Assembly (NCBI RefSeq): GCF_017676385.1
Contig: NZ_JAFFZN010000012.1
Location: forward strand, 1-64,000
Source: Streptomyces spirodelae
Lineage (GTDB): Bacteria > Actinomycetota > Actinomycetes > Streptomycetales > Streptomycetaceae
Length of the DNA: 64,000 bases
Reading direction: 5' to 3'
A program made the translations under genes and the position numbers. Positions within the stretch are counted from its first letter, which is position 1; each line of letters begins with the position of its first letter. Positions 48,049 to 56,429 of the stretch are shown here, one piece after another. Below the pieces are notes generated by a model. It searched no databases, was not told the origin of the DNA, and worked only from the letters and a program-made list of their open reading frames with translations.

Positions 48049-49710
48049 ATGAGCAACGAGGGGGACCGGTTGGACGAGTCGACGACCAGCTATGGACTGC
48101 AGCCGCCACGTCAGCCGGGCCCGACGGAGCTGCCCGGAGCGCGGCTCTCCTCCCCTCGTGCGTACGAGCCGACCGAGATCGCGCCCCCGGCCGCCGCCTC
48201 CGGCGGGGACCCGGGCACCGGACGGCTGATCGGCGGCCGCTACCGCCTCATGGCACGGCTGGGGCACGGCGGTATGGGCACCGTGTGGCGGGCGCACGAC
48301 GAGGTGGTGGACCGGGATGTGGCGGTCAAGGAGCCACGGCTGCCCGACCATCTGTCCGAGCGTGAGCGCGAGACGATGTACACGCGGATGCGGCGCGAGG
48401 CGCGTACGGCAGCGCGGATCGACCACCCCTCCGTCGTCACCATCCACGACGTGGCGGTGGAGGACGAACAGCCGTGGATCGTCATGGAACTCGTGCAGGG
48501 GCGCTCACTGGCCGATGTGCTCGAGGAGGGCACCATCGATGTGCGCGAGGCCGCCAGGATCGGGCTCGCGGTGGCCGGGGCGCTGGACGCCGCGCACGAG
48601 AAGGGCGTGCTGCACCGCGATGTGAAGCCGGACAACGTCATGCTGGGCCGCTACGACCGGGTGGTGCTCACCGACTTCGGCATCGCCAAGGTCCAGGGCG
48701 AGCAGGGGCTCACGGAGACCGGCGCGTTCGTCGGTTCGCCGGAGTTCGTTGCGCCCGAGCGGGTGCTGGGCCAGCGGCCGGGACCGGAGTCGGACCTGTG
48801 GTCGCTCGGAGTCGTGCTGTACGCGGCCGTCGAGGGTGTGTCGCCGTTCCGCCGTTCCAACTCTCCCGCCACCCTCCAGGCGGTGCTCTCGGCCGAACCG
48901 CAGCGTCCGGCACGCGCGTTGAGCGGCTCGGGCGCCTTCGGGATGCTGCTCACCCGGCTGCTGAGCAAGGAGCCGGCACTGCGCCCGGACGCGGCCGAGG
49001 TCCGGCAGACCCTCGCCGATGTGGCCCGTCCGCCGCAGCAGTCGCCTCGGCCGGTGCCGGGCCCGGGCGGCGGCAACGGCCTCGCCCGTCTGCTGCGCGG
49101 CTTCGGCGGCAGGCTGCGGAGCAGCCGTCCCTGGCAGTTCGGCACGGGCGGCGCGGTGGTCGCCGCCGCGGCCGCGCTGGCGCTGTTCTTCGTCTACACC
49201 GCCGACCAGGCGCCGGAGGGCTATACGACGAAGAACGAGGACAAGCGGGTGCGGGCGTCTCTCGCTGTACCGGAGGACTACAAGCGCAGCGCGAACGAGG
49301 ACGAGGTGACCTACATCGACCCGGGGAACGTCATCTCCCTCAAGCTGAGCCGCAGCAGCAAGGACATCAAGGAGAGTTCTCTGCTGGAGGCCAACTCCTG
49401 GAAGGGCTACTACGAGGAGGGGGCCAAGGCGGACGGCTACCGGGAGACGATGGAAGAGGTGGTCTCCCGGGTCACCGAGGCGAAGCAGCAGGGCAAGGAG
49501 GCGGCCGAGATCTCCACCGGCTACCGTCCGCGCGCCGACATCGGTGAGGACAAGGAGCCGAAGAAGTTCCGGCACGAGTTGGTGTACGTCAACAAGGACG
49601 GCGTCCGCTGGCGGCTGTATGTGGACATGCCGGCGGCGGGCAAGACCCGGAAGGACGGCGAGGCCGTCTACCAGGAGGCGAAGAAGTCCCTCAAGATCAA
49701 CGATCTGTAG
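48049..49710 (+). CDS. Receptor-like Ser/Thr protein kinase (active type)
   Basis: 553 residues from ATG 48049. A 60-residue Pro-rich N-terminus, then the kinase domain at about 63-330: GHGGMGTVW, Lys94 in DVAVKEPRL, Asp191 in HRDVKPDN, Asp209 of DFG, GSPEFVAPE. One transmembrane helix at about 365-383 (FGTGGAVVAAAAALALFFVY) and an exported domain of about 170 residues starting RVRASLAVPEDYKR, related in pattern to those of the two upstream kinases. Last gene of the kinase cluster. Confidence 0.92.
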   Translation: MSNEGDRLDESTTSYGLQPPRQPGPTELPGARLSSPRAYEPTEIAPPAAASGGDPGTGRLIGGRYRLMARLGHGGMGTVWRAHDEVVDRDVAVKEPRLPDHLSERERETMYTRMRREARTAARIDHPSVVTIHDVAVEDEQPWIVMELVQGRSLADVLEEGTIDVREAARIGLAVAGALDAAHEKGVLHRDVKPDNVMLGRYDRVVLTDFGIAKVQGEQGLTETGAFVGSPEFVAPERVLGQRPGPESDLWSLGVVLYAAVEGVSPFRRSNSPATLQAVLSAEPQRPARALSGSGAFGMLLTRLLSKEPALRPDAAEVRQTLADVARPPQQSPRPVPGPGGGNGLARLLRGFGGRLRSSRPWQFGTGGAVVAAAAALALFFVYTADQAPEGYTTKNEDKRVRASLAVPEDYKRSANEDEVTYIDPGNVISLKLSRSSKDIKESSLLEANSWKGYYEEGAKADGYRETMEEVVSRVTEAKQQGKEAAEISTGYRPRADIGEDKEPKKFRHELVYVNKDGVRWRLYVDMPAAGKTRKDGEAVYQEAKKSLKINDL

Positions 49711-49817
49711 GCCGGGGCTCCCGTGCGGGGAATCCGCCAGCAATCACTGGCAGATTCCGTGAAAAGGGGTTACCGCTGGGTATACGAGCCCGCTTCCGCA
49801 GTCGTACGCTCACTCGC

Positions 49818-51437
49818 ATGACGGACTCGAAGGCTCCCCGCACGGGCTCGAAGGACAGCAACCCGGTCGCCCCCGCCCCCGCCGAGGCCCGGACGGCGGC
49901 CGACGTCGTCACCCCGGCGCTCGTCACCGGGCTGGCCAAGGGCGTGGTGGGCAGCGGCAGGACCAGCAGCCGTTCGCCCCTCACCGGCCAGGTGCTGGCC
50001 GAGCTGCCCGAGTCCACACCCGAGGACGTCGCCACCGCCTTCGAGAAGGCCCGCGCGGCCCAGCGGGCCTGGGCCGCCACTCCGGTGCGGCAGCGTGCCG
50101 CGGTCCTGCTGCGCTTCCACGACCTCGTGCTGTCCCGCCAGTCGGAGGTCCTGGACCTCATCCAGCTGGAGACGGGCAAGGCGCGGCTGCACGCGCACGA
50201 GGAGGTGCAGGCGGTCGCCGTCGCGGCGCGGCACTACGGGCGCAGGGCCGCGGCCTACTTGCGGCCCAAGCGGCACACCGGCGCGATACCCGTACTGACC
50301 AAGGTCACCGAACTGCGCCACCCGCGCGGGGTCATCGGCCAGATCGCACCCTGGAACTACCCCTTCGAGCTGTCCGTCGGCGACGCGCTGCCCGCCTTCG
50401 TCGCGGGCAACGCCGTGGTGATGAAGCCCGACACCCAGACCGCGCTGACCGCACTGTGGGCACGCCGACTGCTGGTCGAGGCCGGGCTGCCCGCCGACGT
50501 GTGGCAGGTCGTACTCGGCGAGGGGCCGGTGATCGGGCCCGAGGTCGCCGACCGCGGCGACTACATCTCCTTCACCGGCTCCACCCGCACCGGACGGGAG
50601 GTCGCCCAGCGCGCCGCCGCCCGCCTGGTCGGCAGCTCGCTGGAGCTGGGCGGCAAGAACGCGATGCTCGTACTGGAGGACGCGGACCTCGACAAGGCCG
50701 CGGCGGGCGCGGTGCGCGGCGCCTTCTCCTCCGCCGGGCAACTGTGCATCTCCATCGAGCGCCTGTACGTCCACGAGTCCGTCGCCGACGCCTTCCTGGA
50801 ACGCTTCGTCGCCCGCACCCGCGCCATGCGGCTGGGCGCCTCGCTGGCCTACGGCGCCGACATGGGCTCCCTGGTCTCCGAGCGGCAGCTGGAGACCGTC
50901 GAACAGCATGTGAAGGACGCCGTCGCCAAGGGCGCCACCGTACTGACGGGCGGCAGGGCGCGCCCCGACATCGGCCCGCTGTTCTACGAGCCCACCGTGC
51001 TGGAGGGCGTCGAGCCCGCGATGACCGTCTGCGGCGAGGAGACCTTCGGACCCGTCGTCTCCGTCTACCGCTTCTCCGACGTCGACGAGGCCGTCGACCT
51101 GGCCAACACCACAGCGTACGGCCTCAACTCCAGCGTCTGGAGCGGCAACGGCCGCCGGGCACGGCAGCTCGCCGCCCGGCTGCACACCGGCACCGTCAAC
51201 GTCAACGAGGGGTATGCCTCCGCCTACGGCAGCGCCCAGGCCCCCATGGGCGGCATGGGCGACTCGGGACTCGGCCGCCGGCACGGCTCGGAGGGCATCC
51301 TCAAGTACACCGAGCCGCAGACGGTGGCACACCAGCGGGTGCTGCCCATGGCTCCGTCGCTGGGCATGAGCGACGAGGCGTACGCCGCGTTCATGTCCCG
51401 CTCCCTCAAGGCGCTGAAGGTGCTCCGCTTCCGGTGA
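49818..51437 (+). CDS. gabD2: Succinate-semialdehyde dehydrogenase [NADP+] type
   Basis: 539 residues. Aldehyde dehydrogenase fold: VIGQIAPWNYPFELSVGDAL, SFTGSTRTGREVAQRAA, the general-base Glu in LELGGKNAML and nucleophile Cys310 in FSSAGQLCISIERLYV. Closest in layout to mycobacterial GabD2-type enzymes (GABA/succinate semialdehyde). TACGCT at 49805-49810 lies 7 bases before the ATG and there is no ribosome binding site, so probably leaderless. Followed by a GMC oxidoreductase. Confidence 0.88.
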   Translation: MTDSKAPRTGSKDSNPVAPAPAEARTAADVVTPALVTGLAKGVVGSGRTSSRSPLTGQVLAELPESTPEDVATAFEKARAAQRAWAATPVRQRAAVLLRFHDLVLSRQSEVLDLIQLETGKARLHAHEEVQAVAVAARHYGRRAAAYLRPKRHTGAIPVLTKVTELRHPRGVIGQIAPWNYPFELSVGDALPAFVAGNAVVMKPDTQTALTALWARRLLVEAGLPADVWQVVLGEGPVIGPEVADRGDYISFTGSTRTGREVAQRAAARLVGSSLELGGKNAMLVLEDADLDKAAAGAVRGAFSSAGQLCISIERLYVHESVADAFLERFVARTRAMRLGASLAYGADMGSLVSERQLETVEQHVKDAVAKGATVLTGGRARPDIGPLFYEPTVLEGVEPAMTVCGEETFGPVVSVYRFSDVDEAVDLANTTAYGLNSSVWSGNGRRARQLAARLHTGTVNVNEGYASAYGSAQAPMGGMGDSGLGRRHGSEGILKYTEPQTVAHQRVLPMAPSLGMSDEAYAAFMSRSLKALKVLRFR

Positions 51438-51442
51438 GGGTG

Positions 51443-51535
51443 TGCCCCTGACCGTTGCTCGCGGGCTGCGGGCCGTATGTGGCTGGTCGCGCCCACGCGG
51501 CGGAGCCGCATATCAGACACAGCCCCGCGCCCCTC
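51443..51535. repeat. Dispersed GC-rich repeat between gabD2 and the GMC gene
   Basis: GTTGCTCGCGGGCTGCGGG, GTGGCTGGTCGCGC and CCCCGCGCCCCTCCCGGGCG follow the same order as the elements in the copies near 60-144 and 54066-54158, though diverged. Confidence 0.6.
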
Positions 51536-51571
51536 CCGGGCGCTCCCGTCACCGTGGAACCGGAGGTATTC

Positions 51572-53416
51572 GTGTCCCAGGCATCCCAGGTATCCCAGGA
51601 ACGTTTCGACTACGACGTGCTCGTCGTCGGCTCCGGCTTCGGCGGCGCCGTCTCGGCGCTGCGGCTGACCGAGAAGGGCTACCGGGTGGGCGTGCTGGAG
51701 GCCGGGCGGCGCTTCACCCGTGAGGAGTTGCCCAAGAACTCCTGGGACCTGAAGAACTTCCTGTGGGCGCCCTCACTCGGCCTCTACGGCATCCAGCGCA
51801 TCCATCTGCTCGCCAATGTCATGATCCTGGCAGGCGCCGGGGTCGGCGGTGGCTCGCTGAACTACGCCAACACCCTGTATGTACCTCCCAAGCCGTTCTT
51901 CGAGGACCGCCAGTGGGGCCACATCACCGACTGGCAGGCCGAACTCGCGCCCTACTACGAGCAGGCCAAACGGATGCTCGGCGTCCGGCTCAACCCCACC
52001 ACCACGCCCTCCGACGTCCATCTGAAGGCCGCCGCCGAGCGCCTCGGCTACGGCGACACCTTCCACCTCGCACCTGTCGGGGTGTTCTTCGGCGACGGCG
52101 AGGACGCCGACGGCACCGTGCGGGCAGCCGCAGGCGAGGCCGTCCCCGACCCCTACTTCGGCGGCGCGGGCCCCGACCGTACGGCCTGCGTGGAGTGCGG
52201 CGAGTGCATGACCGGCTGCCGCCGGGGCGCCAAGAACACCCTCAACGAGAACTACCTCCACCTCGCGGAGCGGGCCGGGGCCGAGATCCGCCCCCTGACC
52301 ACCGTCGTCGGCATCCGGGAGCACACCCCGGGCACCGAAGAGGACGGTTACGAAGTGCTGACCGTACGCACCGACAAACGGCGGGCGAAGCCGCACATCC
52401 TGCGCGCCCGGCACGTCGTACTGGCAGCGGGCACCTACGGCACTCAGAAGCTGCTGCACCGCGTCAAGGAAGCGGGCACCCTCCCCGGGCTCTCGGCCCG
52501 GCTGGGGGAGCTGACGCGCACCAACTCCGAAGCGCTGGTCGGCGCGCAGACCGTGCCGCGCCGGTACCGCAAGAAGTGGGGCAAGGACGCCGAACTCGAC
52601 TTCACCAAGGGCGTCGCCATCACCTCCTCGGTGCACCCCGACGCCAACACCCACATCGAGCCCGTCCGCTACGGCAAGGGCTCCAACTCCATGAGCGCGC
52701 TGACCACACTGCAGGTACGGCAGAACACGGTGCTGCCACGTGCGCTCGCCCACGTCGTCACCTGCCTGCGCCACCCGGCGCTCTTCCTGCGCTCTCTGTC
52801 CGCGCGCAAGTGGTCCGAGCGCATCATCATCGGACTGGTCATGCAGACCCTCGACAACTCGTTGACCACCTACCGCAAGGACAAGGGCCTCGGCAAAGGG
52901 ATGCTCACCGCACGCCAGGGACACGGCGCGCCCAACCCGGTGCACATCCCCGAGAGCGCCGAGGCGGCGAGCGCGCTCGCCGAGGAGATCAACGGCTTCG
53001 CCGGCACCAACGTGGGCGAACTGATGGGCACCCCGCTGACCGCGCACTTCCTCGGCGGCTGCCCCATCGGCGACAGCCCCGAGCGCGGTGTCATCGACCC
53101 GTACCACCGGCTGTACGGGCACCCGGGCATCTCCGTCGTGGACGGCTCGGCGGTCTCGGCCAACCTCGGCGTCAACCCGTCCCTCACCATCACGGCGCAG
53201 GCCGAACGTGCCATGTCGTTCTGGCCGAACCGTGGCGAGGAGGACCCGCGCCCGGCGCAGGACGCCGCCTATCAGCGGCTGGACCCCGTCGCCCCCGCCG
53301 GTCCCGCCGTCCCCGAAGGTGCCTTCGGAGCGCTGCGGCTGCCGATCGTGCCGGTGCCGCCGGTGCCGCCGGTGCCGCCGGTGCCGCCGGCACCGAAGGT
53401 CCCCGCGGGGGAGTGA
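51572..53416 (+). CDS. GMC-family FAD oxidoreductase (cholesterol oxidase-like)
   Basis: 614 residues from GTG 51572, GGAGG at 51562-51566. The FAD motif is YDVLVVGSGFGGAVSALRLT; AGAGVGGGSLNYANTLY lies near 90. A four-Cys cluster Cys206-x2-Cys209-x2-Cys212-x3-Cys216 (CVECGECMTGCRRGAKNT) is characteristic of the ChoD-like subgroup, and the C-terminal GMC signature includes VDGSAVSANLGVNPSLTITA. Substrate unknown, possibly a sterol or other alcohol. The extreme C-terminus is PVPPVPPVPPVPPAP, encoded by a 9-base repeat. Confidence 0.88.
   Translation: MSQASQVSQERFDYDVLVVGSGFGGAVSALRLTEKGYRVGVLEAGRRFTREELPKNSWDLKNFLWAPSLGLYGIQRIHLLANVMILAGAGVGGGSLNYANTLYVPPKPFFEDRQWGHITDWQAELAPYYEQAKRMLGVRLNPTTTPSDVHLKAAAERLGYGDTFHLAPVGVFFGDGEDADGTVRAAAGEAVPDPYFGGAGPDRTACVECGECMTGCRRGAKNTLNENYLHLAERAGAEIRPLTTVVGIREHTPGTEEDGYEVLTVRTDKRRAKPHILRARHVVLAAGTYGTQKLLHRVKEAGTLPGLSARLGELTRTNSEALVGAQTVPRRYRKKWGKDAELDFTKGVAITSSVHPDANTHIEPVRYGKGSNSMSALTTLQVRQNTVLPRALAHVVTCLRHPALFLRSLSARKWSERIIIGLVMQTLDNSLTTYRKDKGLGKGMLTARQGHGAPNPVHIPESAEAASALAEEINGFAGTNVGELMGTPLTAHFLGGCPIGDSPERGVIDPYHRLYGHPGISVVDGSAVSANLGVNPSLTITAQAERAMSFWPNRGEEDPRPAQDAAYQRLDPVAPAGPAVPEGAFGALRLPIVPVPPVPPVPPVPPAPKVPAGE
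53351..53395 (+). repeat. 9-bp coding minisatellite
   Basis: CCGGTGCCG is repeated four times and a fifth unit is CCGGCACCG, encoding the Pro-Val-Pro tail of the GMC protein. Length changes in steps of 9 would keep the frame. Confidence 0.9.
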
Positions 53417-53598
53417 TCGGGTTCCCCGCGCGGGACCGAGCTCCCCGCGCGGGACCGACCGGCCGTGGGGGCACGGGCACGACGAAGGGCCCCGGGCGCC
53501 GACCGGGTGGGAGGCGGCAGCCGCGGGGCCCTCGGGTCAGCACCGGCGTCAGGGCAGCGCCTGTGCTGAGGGCGCGGCGCCGGGGGGAGCGCCGCTGA

Positions 53599-53613
53599 AT
53601 TGGTCGAACCAAT
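53599..53613. promoter_or_regulatory. Operator-like palindrome without an obvious gene
   Basis: ATTGGT-CGA-ACCAAT is a perfect inverted repeat resembling operators of GntR/FadR-type repressors (TGGT...ACCA). No gene starts within 500 bases on either strand. Confidence 0.4.
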
Positions 53614-54065
53614 GGCAGAACGTTGCCACGGTCCACCAACTGGCCTTGTGGTCAGGTTGTTTGGCTTCGTCGGTTCACTGCATCGTGCTGGATACGCCAC
53701 ACCCCGCGCAACCATTTCGACGGAGAGGGACCACAGGTTCTGGCGAAGATCCCGTGCGGGTTCCGTGTGCGTGGGTCCGGCATGCGACTCGGCGTACGGG
53801 AGAGCCGCGGAGCGGCCGGCCCAGAGCGTCCCCGGGACCGGCCGCTGTCGTGACCGGGCTGCTGTCCCCTGCCGTCCGGTCACAGCACCGGAACGAGGTC
53901 CCACGACGCCCGGCGTCTCCCCTCCCGGGGAGGACGGGCGTCTCATCGCTCCGGTGACGCCGCCCCGCTCGCCGCCGGGCGCCCGGCGGAGATCAGGGAC
54001 ACCGGGTCCAACGAAGGCCCTGCGGGGCGGTCACGCGCCGTACGGGTGAGGGCCTCTCTCCTGTG

Positions 54066-54158
54066 CCGGTGAGGGGCTGCCCCTTGCTGTCCGTCGCGGG
54101 CGCGGGCGCACTGTGGCTTGTCGCGCAGTTCCCCGCGCCCCTGAAGGGGCCATCTCAT
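54066..54158. repeat. Dispersed GC-rich repeat next to the chorismate mutase gene
   Basis: The core at 54127-54150 is identical over 24 bases to 121-144 upstream of map. The palindrome CAGGGGC/GCCCCTG-type arms may terminate the minus-strand chorismate mutase transcript. Confidence 0.75.
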
Positions 54159-54190
54159 CCGCGCTCAGGAGGTCTGGAATGGGGCCTGCC

Positions 54191-54427
54191 CTAATGGCCG
54201 CGGCACAAGCGCAACAGCGTGAGCGCGAGATCGCGGCCCGGGGCGCCGAGCTCGGTGCTGTAGTGGCCGAGGATCTCCATCTCGCGGGCCAGGTTCACCC
54301 GCCGTCCGCCGCTGCTCTCCGACAGCGTCATACGGTCGCGCACGAGCGCGATCAGCCGGGCGTCGAGCGCGTCGATCCGCTCCCGCATCGCCGCTTCCGT
54401 ACCGGTGCTGATGTTCGTGGTGCTCAT
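54191..54427 (-). CDS. Small AroQ-type chorismate mutase
   Basis: 78 residues from ATG 54427, with GAGGAG about 8 bases upstream. An all-helical chorismate mutase pattern: MRERIDALDARLIALVRDRM (helix 1 with the Arg and Asp residues), then RVNLAREMEILGHYSTELGA, and a C-terminal helix with ALTLLRLCRG. It would convert chorismate to prephenate for Phe and Tyr. It is shorter than typical AroQ domains (about 90 residues) but of the size usual for this Streptomyces family. Preceded by an apparent aromatic-amino-acid attenuator; divergent from guaA. Confidence 0.82.
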   Translation of the reverse strand: MSTTNISTGTEAAMRERIDALDARLIALVRDRMTLSESSGGRRVNLAREMEILGHYSTELGAPGRDLALTLLRLCRGH

Positions 54428-54496
54428 CTGGCGTGTACTCCTCGGTTCGCGGAGCCCGCGGGCCCGGCGGCCCGGACACGCATCGCGGATGCACAA

Positions 54497-54525
54497 GCGC
54501 CCCGGGCCTGACCGGCCCGGGGCGC
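54497..54525 (-). terminator. Attenuator terminator hairpin before chorismate mutase
   Basis: On the minus strand GCGCCCCGGGCC and GGCCCGGGGCGC form a perfect 12-bp stem with a 5-base loop, followed by TTGTGC. It lies between the leader peptide stop and the chorismate mutase start. Its 5' arm (complement of 54512-54520) can alternatively pair over 9 bases with the leader (complement of 54581-54589). Confidence 0.85.
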
Positions 54526-54551
54526 CTGGGGAAGTTCGTCTGTGGCTTCTC

Positions 54552-54623
54552 TCACACAGAACGACGACCACGGCAGCCGGCCGGGCCGGTGCCATAGGTA
54601 AACCACACGTTCTGCATGCGCAT
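54552..54623 (-). CDS. Aromatic leader peptide of the chorismate mutase attenuator
   Basis: 23 codons from ATG 54623: M-R-M-Q-N-V-W-F-T-Y-G-T-G-P-A-G-C-R-G-R-R-S-V. Codons 7, 8 and 10 are TGG, TTT and TAT: all three aromatic residues, with TTT and TAT very rare in such GC-rich genomes. CATACT (complement of 54630-54635) lies 6 bases before the ATG, so the message probably begins at or next to the start codon. ATG 54617 is an in-frame alternative. A stem TCTGTG/CACAGA (54539-54560) overlaps the stop codon. I infer a translation-sensing leader that controls the downstream terminator. Confidence 0.7.
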   Translation of the reverse strand: MRMQNVWFTYGTGPAGCRGRRSV

Positions 54624-54629
54624 GTGCCC

Positions 54630-54658
54630 AGTATGCCACCGCTCCGGCTGCGGGTCGG
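54630..54658 (-). promoter_or_regulatory. Promoter of the chorismate mutase leader
   Basis: On the minus strand CCGACC (complement of about 54653-54658) and CATACT (complement of 54630-54635) are spaced 17. Transcription would start near 54623, at the leader ATG. Confidence 0.5.
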
Positions 54659-54724
54659 GCGGCGGATGGGCACCGCTATCATCGGAGGTGAATCCCCGCT
54701 TCACCGCCGAAAGGCATCAGCTTC

Positions 54725-56311
54725 GTGGCTTCCAACCCGTCCGAGAGCAGCCCTCCGGACACCGTTCTCGTCGTCGACTTCGGCGCGCAGTACGCCCAGC
54801 TCATCGCGCGCCGCGTGCGCGAGGCGCGGGTGTACAGCGAGATCGTGCCGTCGACCATGCCGGCCGCCGAGATGCTCGCCAAGAACCCGAAGGCGATCAT
54901 CCTCTCCGGCGGTCCCTCGTCCGTGTACGCGGAGGGCGCGCCCTCCCTCGACCGTGCGGTCTTCGAGGCCGGCGTCCCGGTCCTCGGCATCTGCTACGGC
55001 TTCCAGCTGATGGCCACCACGCTCGGCGGCAAGGTGGACAACACCGGCGGCCGGGAGTACGGCCGTACGCAGCTGACCGTCTCCAAGCCGTCCTCAGCGC
55101 TCTTCGAGGGCACACCGGACGAGCAGCAGGTGTGGATGTCGCACGGCGACGCCTGCTCGGCCGCGCCCGAGGGCTTCGCCGTCACCGCGTCCACGGACCT
55201 GGTGCCGGTGGCGGCTTTCGAGAACGAGGAGCGGAAGCTGTACGGCATCCAGCACCACCCCGAGGTGATGCACTCCACATACGGCCAGCAGGTGCTGGAG
55301 CACTTCCTGTACCGGGGCGCGGGGCTGTCCCCCTCGTGGACGACGGCGAGCATCGTCGACGAGCAGGTGGCGGCGATCCGCGCGCAGGTCGGCAGCAAGC
55401 GCGCCATCTGCGGACTGTCCGGCGGGGTGGACTCGGCGGTGGCGGCGGCCCTCGTGCAGCGCGCCATCGGTGATCAGCTCACCTGCGTGTACGTCGACCA
55501 CGGACTGATGCGCAAGGGCGAGACCGAGCAGGTCGAGAAGGACTTCGTAGCGGCGACCGGCGTCCAGCTCAAGGTCGTGGACGCGGCCGACCGCTTCATC
55601 GACGCGCTGGCCGGGGTGTCGGACCCGGAGCAGAAGCGCAAGATCATCGGCCGGGAGTTCATCCGGGTCTTCGAGCAGGCGCAGGCTCAGATCGTCGCCG
55701 AGGCGCCGAGCGACGAGCCGGTGGCCTTCCTGGTGCAGGGCACGCTCTACCCGGACGTGGTGGAGTCCGGCGGCGGCACCGGCGCGGCCAACATCAAGTC
55801 GCACCACAACGTGGGCGGGCTCCCCGAGGACCTCGAGTTCGAACTGGTCGAACCGCTGCGCAAGCTGTTCAAGGACGAGGTGCGGATGGTCGGGCAGGAG
55901 CTCGGGCTGCCGGACGAGATCGTCCACCGCCAGCCGTTCCCGGGCCCGGGCCTGGGCATCCGGATCGTCGGCGAGGTCACCCGCGAGCGGCTGGACCTGC
56001 TGCGCGAGGCGGACGCCATCGCCCGCGAGGAGCTGACGGCCGCGGGTCTCGACCGGGACATCTGGCAGTGCCCGGTGGTGCTGCTCGCGGACGTGCGCAG
56101 CGTCGGCGTGCAGGGCGACGCGCGGACCTACGGTCACCCGGTGGTGCTGCGTCCGGTCTCCTCCGAGGACGCGATGACGGCCGACTGGTCGCGGCTCCCC
56201 TACGACGTGCTGGCCCGGATCTCGACGCGGATCACCAACGAGGTCGCCGAGGTCAACCGCGTCACGCTGGATGTGACCAGCAAGCCCCCGGGGACCATCG
56301 AGTGGGAGTGA
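54725..56311 (+). CDS. guaA: GMP synthase (glutamine-hydrolysing)
   Basis: 528 residues. Class I amidotransferase domain (about 15-210): catalytic Cys in [17 protein letters not shown] and His/Glu in [15 protein letters not shown]-PPase domain with [16 protein letters not shown], then a C-terminal dimerisation domain ending [11 protein letters not shown]. It aminates XMP made by GuaB. GTG 54725 gives the N-terminus; divergent promoter region shared with the chorismate mutase leader. Confidence 0.97.
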   Translation: MASNPSESSPPDTVLVVDFGAQYAQLIARRVREARVYSEIVPSTMPAAEMLAKNPKAIILSGGPSSVYAEGAPSLDRAVFEAGVPVLGICYGFQLMATTLGGKVDNTGGREYGRTQLTVSKPSSALFEGTPDEQQVWMSHGDACSAAPEGFAVTASTDLVPVAAFENEERKLYGIQHHPEVMHSTYGQQVLEHFLYRGAGLSPSWTTASIVDEQVAAIRAQVGSKRAICGLSGGVDSAVAAALVQRAIGDQLTCVYVDHGLMRKGETEQVEKDFVAATGVQLKVVDAADRFIDALAGVSDPEQKRKIIGREFIRVFEQAQAQIVAEAPSDEPVAFLVQGTLYPDVVESGGGTGAANIKSHHNVGGLPEDLEFELVEPLRKLFKDEVRMVGQELGLPDEIVHRQPFPGPGLGIRIVGEVTRERLDLLREADAIAREELTAAGLDRDIWQCPVVLLADVRSVGVQGDARTYGHPVVLRPVSSEDAMTADWSRLPYDVLARISTRITNEVAEVNRVTLDVTSKPPGTIEWE

Positions 56312-56352
56312 GCCCCCGTCGCGCGCGGCGCTCCGCCGCCTGAAGTACCCCT

Positions 56353-56388
56353 GTGTGCCCCGCGCTCAGCGCCGAGCGTGGGGCACAC
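56353..56388 (+). terminator. Terminator after guaA
   Basis: GTGTGCCCCGCGCTC (56353-56367) pairs with GAGCGTGGGGCACAC (56374-56388), 15 pairs with one G-U and a 6-base loop, about 40 bases after guaA. Confidence 0.85.
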
Positions 56389-56429
56389 GTGTGTTCGGGT
56401 GCGGGGTGGGGCTGGGATACGGTGCCGGG

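Larger units (their letters stand above)
53417..54190. other. 774-bp gene-poor region with palindrome and repeats
   Basis: No open frame here resembles a protein. Contents: TCCCCGCGCGGGACCGA twice (53423-53439, 53442-53458); a long-loop hairpin AGGGCCCCG/CGGGGCCCT (53486-53532) that may terminate the GMC gene; a less GC-rich island about 53595-53760 with the palindrome ATTGGT-CGA-ACCAAT (53599-53613); and a dispersed repeat at about 54066-54158. The island could be a gene relic, an orphan promoter or a small RNA gene. Confidence 0.6.

Noticed and set aside
53600-54049. Plus-strand open frame of 149 codons in the gene-poor region
   Set aside because: The composition is that of frame shadows (Arg/Pro/Gly-rich), no ribosome binding site is seen and no motif is recognised.
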